From Gamarada debralockiae (lineage: Eukaryota; Ascomycota; Leotiomycetes; Helotiales; Hyphodiscaceae): a stretch of DNA of 34,011 bases. The translations under genes were made by a program, and so were the position numbers. Under the pieces are notes generated by a model. That model searched no databases, was not told where the DNA came from, and saw only the letters and a list, made by a program, of their open reading frames with translations. The stretch spans positions 1-34,011 of the forward strand of contig NXFV01000870.1 of assembly GCA_002803225.1 (NCBI GenBank), given 5' to 3'. Numbering within the stretch: position 1 is the first letter of the stretch; each line of letters opens with the position of its first letter. Positions 29,597 to 34,011 of this stretch are shown here, one piece after another.

Positions 29597-30332
29597 TTTG
29601 CGTCGGAGCTCCGTGGAACTGGAGAAGTGATAAACTTAGTTGCGGGGGTTTCGTTTCTCTGGGCAGATTAGTATATAAGAACATTTACCTGATTGTTGAT
29701 TTGATCAGCGTGAAATCCACGGAGGCTGTTTCGGTTTCAGAGTGTTCAAACATGCTTTCGAGTCAGCCTTGCCAAGTATTTGTTCGCCGACCAGCATTCT
29801 AAAGCTCATTGGTGAGAATCTGCAGGGTCGCGAAAACCTTCCATTTGTATTATGTGGATGGAAAGCCACTCGCACACTACACCATACATCTGAAGTATGG
29901 GCTACTTATTGCCGCTGATCGGTCTTCGGTTTCAATTCGCTAGGTGGGATAAAGTTCAGCCACTGAGTAGAAAATGTTTCGTGGGGCGCTGAGCCTCGAT
30001 GTTTCGAGTCTCCCGTGTTTCAGCCTTGCCGCCCAAATGAACAAGCGATATGATCGTCTCAGCAGTCATCATGGGGATCTCATACTTAGTGCCCTGGCAT
30101 GCCAGCGGTAGCTCATTCGCCTTGCGCTCTCACGATAATCCCTCTTTCTTTAATCTCTCAATAATCTTCTCAATATATCCTATCAGTCGCTATCAGTCGC
30201 TACCTCTATCAAGGCTTCTGGCAAGTCAATTAACCTTTAGCCAGTCCAACGTTACTCGCAGGCGGGAACAAAACCATCACTAAAACTCACCTGTCGTATA
30301 TCACGGCCTCAAATTCTCACCACCAAAAGACA
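29597..30332. other. Divergent promoter region
   Basis: This lies between the DUF6594-like gene (-) and the retropepsin-like gene (+). TATCAGTCGC is repeated back to back at about 30179-30199. A tRNA-like word GCGGTAGCTCA near 30105 has no matching arms. No gene is supported. Confidence 0.55.
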
Positions 30333-31483
30333 ATGGACTCAATCAAAATCGAGAAAGACAGATCCTCTACATTGCAGGTGCTAGAAGGCCACCAACCCGA
30401 GGAATACCCTCTGTCTCACTTCGAACAGTCGGCTCTTTTAATCACCTCACACTTACCTCCCGGGACCTCGCCGCACGACAGTGCATCAACTCAGTCGTCA
30501 GGGTTAAGTTTATGGTCCAGTGTGTTGTCTCAGTGTAGCTCTACATTATCACGAGCGACATCTGTAGCCGCATCGCCAAAGTCTCACAAGAGGCAACAAT
30601 CAACATCAAGCCTCAGTTATCTTCAGACGAAGCCATTGCCCCCACTGCCACCAGAAGAATCAAGTCCTTCAAGTTCTCCCTCGCCCGAAACCCATAATCT
30701 GCAACCGCCTGGATCAAAATTATGTCTATCGCCATCGAAAGCCCAGCAGCAAAAAGAACTGGTCCCAACCGACCACTACAATTCCCCCCTCCTCTCCCCT
30801 GCACTCTCGAACTTCACCTCTAGCTCTACCAGTTCCTACGCCTCCCATCTTGTCGAGAATCCTACAGATTCCCTCTGCGAACGTATCTGTATCTTCCACC
30901 CACGCTCCGAAAGCAACCACATCACAGCCGCCATCCTCGACACCCGGTCAGATTGCTGCTGCATCCGACTTGACGTCTTACAGTCGCTCGGGATTCCCCG
31001 CACATCTCCACTCATCCGGCCAACGACCCTATCCAGCAAAGGCATCACAGGAAGTACCTGGCAACCTTTGGGGAGGATCGAGTTGACCTGGTCGCCATTT
31101 AGAGGCGACATGGGGGAGAGTAAGACGCACCAGACGTGGTTCTTTGTCTGAGATGAGGGATTGCCCCATCCCGTTTTGCTCGGGAAGGATTTTTTATTCC
31201 CGAAGGAGGGACCCCCAAGGGTGCTCGCTATTTTAGTTAATGTTTTGAATAGGCCGTCGAAAGGTTAGTTTATTCGTTTGAATCATTAATGGTTGTGGGG
31301 TGCTGATGGTTGTAGATAGCTGAAAGGGAAATGCAGAAGGAGGCTGAGAAGCAGCAGAAGAAGCTTGTAAGGGATAATGAGAAGATGAAGGGCAGGATGA
31401 CTCTTTCTCAAACGTATGAGTCTCGATCTTGCTCGAGCTCAGCCACATGCTCTTTGAAGAGCACAGCGGCGGAGAAATCATAA
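30333..31483 (+). pseudogene. Retropepsin-like protein gene with one in-frame stop
   Basis: The ATG at 30333 opens a Ser/Pro-rich disordered N-terminus (1-180). A retropepsin-like segment follows: ITAAILDTRSDCCCIRLDVL (about 198-215), WQPLGRIELTW and HQTWFFV. A TGA at 31149-31151 stops it after 272 aa. The same frame continues seamlessly with DEGLPHPVLLGKDFLFPKEG, the expected C-terminal beta-strand region of these proteins. It then crosses a 56-nt intron (31264-31319) into an exon encoding a charged coil (AERFMQ-like: AEREMQKEAEKQQKK) ending at a TAA, 31481-31483. Full length would be 364 codons. The usual catalytic DTG/DSG triplet reads DTR (203-205), so proteolytic activity is doubtful even before the stop. 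It is either a recent pseudogene or a stop that is read through. Confidence 0.65.
31264..31319 (+). other. Predicted intron of the retropepsin-like gene
   Basis: Donor GTTAGT, branch TGCTGAT and acceptor GTAGATAG. G plus CT gives Ala, so PSK is followed by AEREMQKEAEK. It lies downstream of the in-frame TGA, showing that the whole ancestral gene structure is preserved. Confidence 0.55.
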
Positions 31484-31887
31484 ATTTTATGATTGTTTTT
31501 GGGCATTGTTGTTAATATTTTGGTATTTCTAAGCTAATTATTTTATTAATTATATAAGAATATATTATTTAGTCTTGAGATATTAGTGATTTAGTAGGGT
31601 ATGTCGAAAATGACAGGGATTTCCGCCTCGCGGGGATGTCGGTTAGACTGGTTGGCAGGCATTTGTTTTTGATTATGTAGAACTATCTGAGGCTCTAAAG
31701 CTCTGGTGTGGTTCTTCTGCTCAGGGTGATCTTAGATCTGGCAGGTATTCTGATGCTTCCTTGATATTGCCATCCAACCTCGACCAACCAGCGTCTTGGG
31801 TATCGTGTTCCATTTTTGCTCCTCTCAATCCAGCCATGCTAAATAAATCACCGCATAATATCCTTCCAGGCCTATCTCTCAAATATC
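31484..31887. other. AT-rich spacer between convergent genes
   Basis: Bases 31484-31600 are strongly AT-rich (TTAATTATATAAGAATATATTA) and look like eroded repeat or polyadenylation sequence. No gene is seen. The right part is the LSm4 3' untranslated region. Confidence 0.55.
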
Positions 31888-32548
31888 TCACGAACCCCTC
31901 CCTCTCCCTCTTCCCCTCCCACCTCCTCGTCCACCACGACCTCTATCACCACCCCGTCCTCCATGATCACCTCTTTGTCCGCCTCCCCGTCCTCTGTGTC
32001 CGCCACCCTGCTGTCCTTGCTGCTGATCCTTCACCAAATCGATGATCTCGTCTGGTACGCGAAGGTATTTGATCTATCCAACCACCGCCATTAGCTTTTC
32101 CCAAAATCCAAAATCGAAATCCCCTCATCTCCCCTCTCCACTCCCTTTCAAAACCAGGAATTGAACATACATTATTACCCTTAACATAAACCTCTGGTAA
32201 TCGAATGAACTTGTCGCCTTCCTGCCATTACACCAGCTATCAGCATCTTTCCCACTAATTTCCCCATCTCCCAATACCAGCACCCAAACCCTCCCCTCCC
32301 CTCTCCTCTCCCAATTCAACACGAAGGAAAGGGTACAAGGAGAACATACGGGGCTAGTCTGCACAACTTCCTTCAGCGTAAGGTTCATCCATGTATCACA
32401 CATAACCAGGTGTCCGTTCAGCGTGTCGCCGTTCTTGAGCTCGACGAGCATGGGGTGGCCTTGCGCCGCTGTTAGGAGGCCGAGAGGAAGCTATGAAGAC
32501 GCGCATGTTAGAAGTTTATTCTTGGCTAGATGCGGAGAGAGGTACCAT
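31888..32548 (-). CDS. LSM4: LSm4, U6 snRNA-associated Sm-like protein
   Basis: A subunit of the LSm1-7 (mRNA decapping/decay, cytoplasm) and LSm2-8 (U6 snRNA, nucleus) rings. Four exons (32546-32548, 32350-32490, 32171-32221, 31888-32073) join in phase 0 to give 126 aa. The first exon is only the ATG. Exon 2 encodes [20 protein letters not shown] (Sm1 start) and [18 protein letters not shown]. Exon 3 is [17 protein letters not shown]. Exon 4 is [18 protein letters not shown], completing Sm2, followed by an Arg-Gly-rich tail (about residues 86-126) of the RGG type typical of LSm4, which is linked to P-body assembly and arginine methylation. All expected Sm-fold residues are present, and the length is normal for a filamentous-fungal LSm4. 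Confidence 0.96.
32074..32170 (-). other. LSm4 intron 3
   Basis: 97 nt with donor GTATGT, branch GCTAAT and acceptor GGATAG, joining YVKGNN to IKYLRVPDE. Confidence 0.9.
32222..32349 (-). other. LSm4 intron 2
   Basis: 128 nt with donor GTATGT and acceptor ATGGCAG, joining VVQTSP to EGDKFIRL. Confidence 0.9.
32491..32545 (-). other. LSm4 intron 1, directly after the start codon
   Basis: 55 nt with donor GTACCT immediately after ATG, branch TTCTAAC and acceptor TTCATAG. It joins Met to [13 protein letters not shown]. Confidence 0.88.
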
Positions 32549-34011
32549 TGCGAGAGTTGTGTGTGGATTGGATTGGATTGTTGGGAATTTGGAGGAGGCT
32601 GAGCTGTTTGATATTCTTTCTATTTTGGGTCGCCGTACAGGAATTTAGTACGGACGCCGAATTAAAGCAAGTTGTACACGTGATCAACCTCTTTCGGAAA
32701 TTCGGAGTCACTTTGTAGTACAGCCGTTGTCTACCAGAGGGATAACTAGAGGGATATCAAGAGGAGCAGTGGATTTAGGGTACAGAGGAGGAATTATTAG
32801 ATATGTGCACGCTCAAAGTAAAAAGTGACATCTCAGTTTCAATTCTGTCTAAGGTCGCCTGGTACCGAGCACTAATATCACAACACCCTGAAACCTGAGG
32901 GTCCTATCTCTCAAAGGCTACAGTGAATAGTGCAAGTCCGTTCCATGTTTCCCTCAATCCTGAATCCAATGATGCAGAAGGCCTTGGGTTCCTTTGGATC
33001 TGGAGATGAAGAGGCCAGAAAAGTTGCTCGTCGAAATCGTATTAAAGCTGAATACCTGAGGCTAGATGGAACTGAATGGGGTGCGGACCGTGATGGGATG
33101 TAGAGAGGAGAAGAAGGCATTAAAGAAGGTCAAAGAAGTTAGGTTTACGCTTCCATGGAGGAATACAGCGACGAGAGGACGAAGACCTAGACGAAGAAGG
33201 TGATGAGGAAGAAAATGAGTGGGAAGATGAGGAGGACGGGGTAGGCTCAGAGGTGAGCATGGGCTACTAGTGCTGAGCAGGAGCTTGTTGGATACGTGTT
33301 GCGACTCTGGTATTTTCCTTTGGATGGGGCTTTTGATACGTTTTGGCTTTCTGGAATTTTGAAGATAACCTTCTGGGAATTCTTTATTTCGGCCTCTGAT
33401 CATCGGTACCAAATCAAGAGATAGAAATCATGTACCATTTTCTAACTGGTGCTACAGTCGCTTTCCGCCTCAAACACTTCTGAAAATTTAAGCTTAGCCA
33501 AGCCACTTGTCCGGACGCTAGACTGCTTCTGGCTAGCTGTTTTTACAGCGATTTTATTGGTAGAAATTGAAAAATCAAAATTCGCGACCGATATTCAACT
33601 CTAACCAACAACTTACTCCCTTAGCTAACTCTTCCTAGACTTCTTGGACTTGCTAGAGTCGCTAGACTAGCCTCTCTCCTTAGACTAGACCCTAGATCTT
33701 TCCTTTTGTCTTTACTTATTGTTTTTGTTGTTTGTTTGTTTCTTTCTTTTGGGTCCTAGTGGTCTACTATAGCTCTTGTTAGTTATTAAACTTATTTGGT
33801 GATTAACTATTACTTTTATAGAAAGTCCGTTAAACTCTCCTAATAGGCTTGTACGCCTCTCTAGAGTAGAGTTAAAATTCAATTAGTTAGACTATAGAGA
33901 TATTTACCTCTTATCTTAACTTATTTTAGAGGGTTCTGTGACAGCAGTCGTCACATGTGGCTTACTATGCGACAGCGTGGCGGTTTCGCCCGTTTCGCCT
34001 AAGGTTGGGCT
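32549..34011. other. LSm4 upstream region and AT-rich right end
   Basis: No gene is supported. A plus-strand stretch at about 33000-33270 contains coding-like scraps (GDEEARKVARRNRIKAEYL and an acidic run DEEGDEEENEWEDEED) in different frames, possibly an eroded gene. From about 33420 to 33930 the DNA is AT-rich, with many CTAG, TTAGACTA and T-runs, as in mutated transposon DNA. A 19-bp hairpin TGTGAC-n7-GTCACA at 33937-33955 begins with TG and might be an LTR edge, but its partner would lie outside the window. Confidence 0.45.

Noticed and set aside
30095..30150. tRNA-like A-box word (GCGGTAGCTCATTCG)
   Set aside because: No pairing acceptor arm, anticodon stem or B box could be found at a suitable distance.
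31761..32045. 94-codon Pro/Leu/His-rich plus-strand frame
   Set aside because: Antisense to the Arg-Gly-rich tail of LSm4.
33062..33412. 116-codon Pro/Leu-rich minus-strand frame
   Set aside because: Low complexity, antisense to an acidic plus-strand run; neither strand gives a coherent gene.
1..34011. CRISPR arrays, bacterial operons or phage-type systems
   Set aside because: Spliced eukaryotic genes throughout, and no regularly spaced repeat arrays.

Overview
The window looks like nuclear DNA of a filamentous ascomycete, probably a leotiomycete. Genes are loosely packed on both strands. Coding frames are broken by short GT-AG introns (45-130 nt) with CTAAC/CTGAC-like branch sites. Several families are typical of such fungi: 2EXR, DUF6594-like, a DHA1 drug transporter, a septin of the CDC3/AspB class and a fungal F-box-like protein. 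The class-level placement is inference. Gene models were built by hand by joining frames at splice sites.

Left part (1-8.3 kb): a DHA1-type MFS transporter (-), an unusual tRNA-Val(AAC) gene (+), a small cupin protein (-), a degenerate coding scrap (-) and a 2EXR-domain gene (-) broken by a one-base frameshift. Much of this part is gene-poor.

Middle (9.4-20.1 kb): the CDC3-type septin (+), an unrecognised coiled-coil-like protein (-), a three-exon F-box-like protein (+), an unrecognised protein with a proline-rich repeat tail (-), a PD-(D/E)XK nuclease-like protein (+) with an internal 54-bp duplication, a 95-bp tandem duplication overlapping that gene's 3' end, and a wrecked gene (-) carrying the same PAPKxG-type repeats.

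Right part (20.2-34 kb): an intact secreted GH1 beta-glucosidase (-), a heavily mutated GMC oxidoreductase pseudogene (-), a mitochondrial-type PPR protein (-), a DUF6594-like membrane protein (-), a retropepsin-like gene (+) interrupted by one in-frame TGA, and LSm4 (-) with an intron directly after its start codon. AT-rich, CTAG/TA-rich stretches near 27.8-28.2, 31.5-31.6 and 33.4-33.9 kb look like decayed repeats.

The genes do not form an obvious pathway or biosynthetic cluster. Housekeeping genes (septin, LSm4, PPR, tRNA) are interspersed with fast-evolving and decaying accessory genes. The most unusual object is the tRNA-Val gene. Besides a normal anticodon-loop intron, it is interrupted in the anticodon stem by a 51-nt segment with the donor, branch site and acceptor of a spliceosomal intron. 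Two deviations in its T-arm leave open whether it works.
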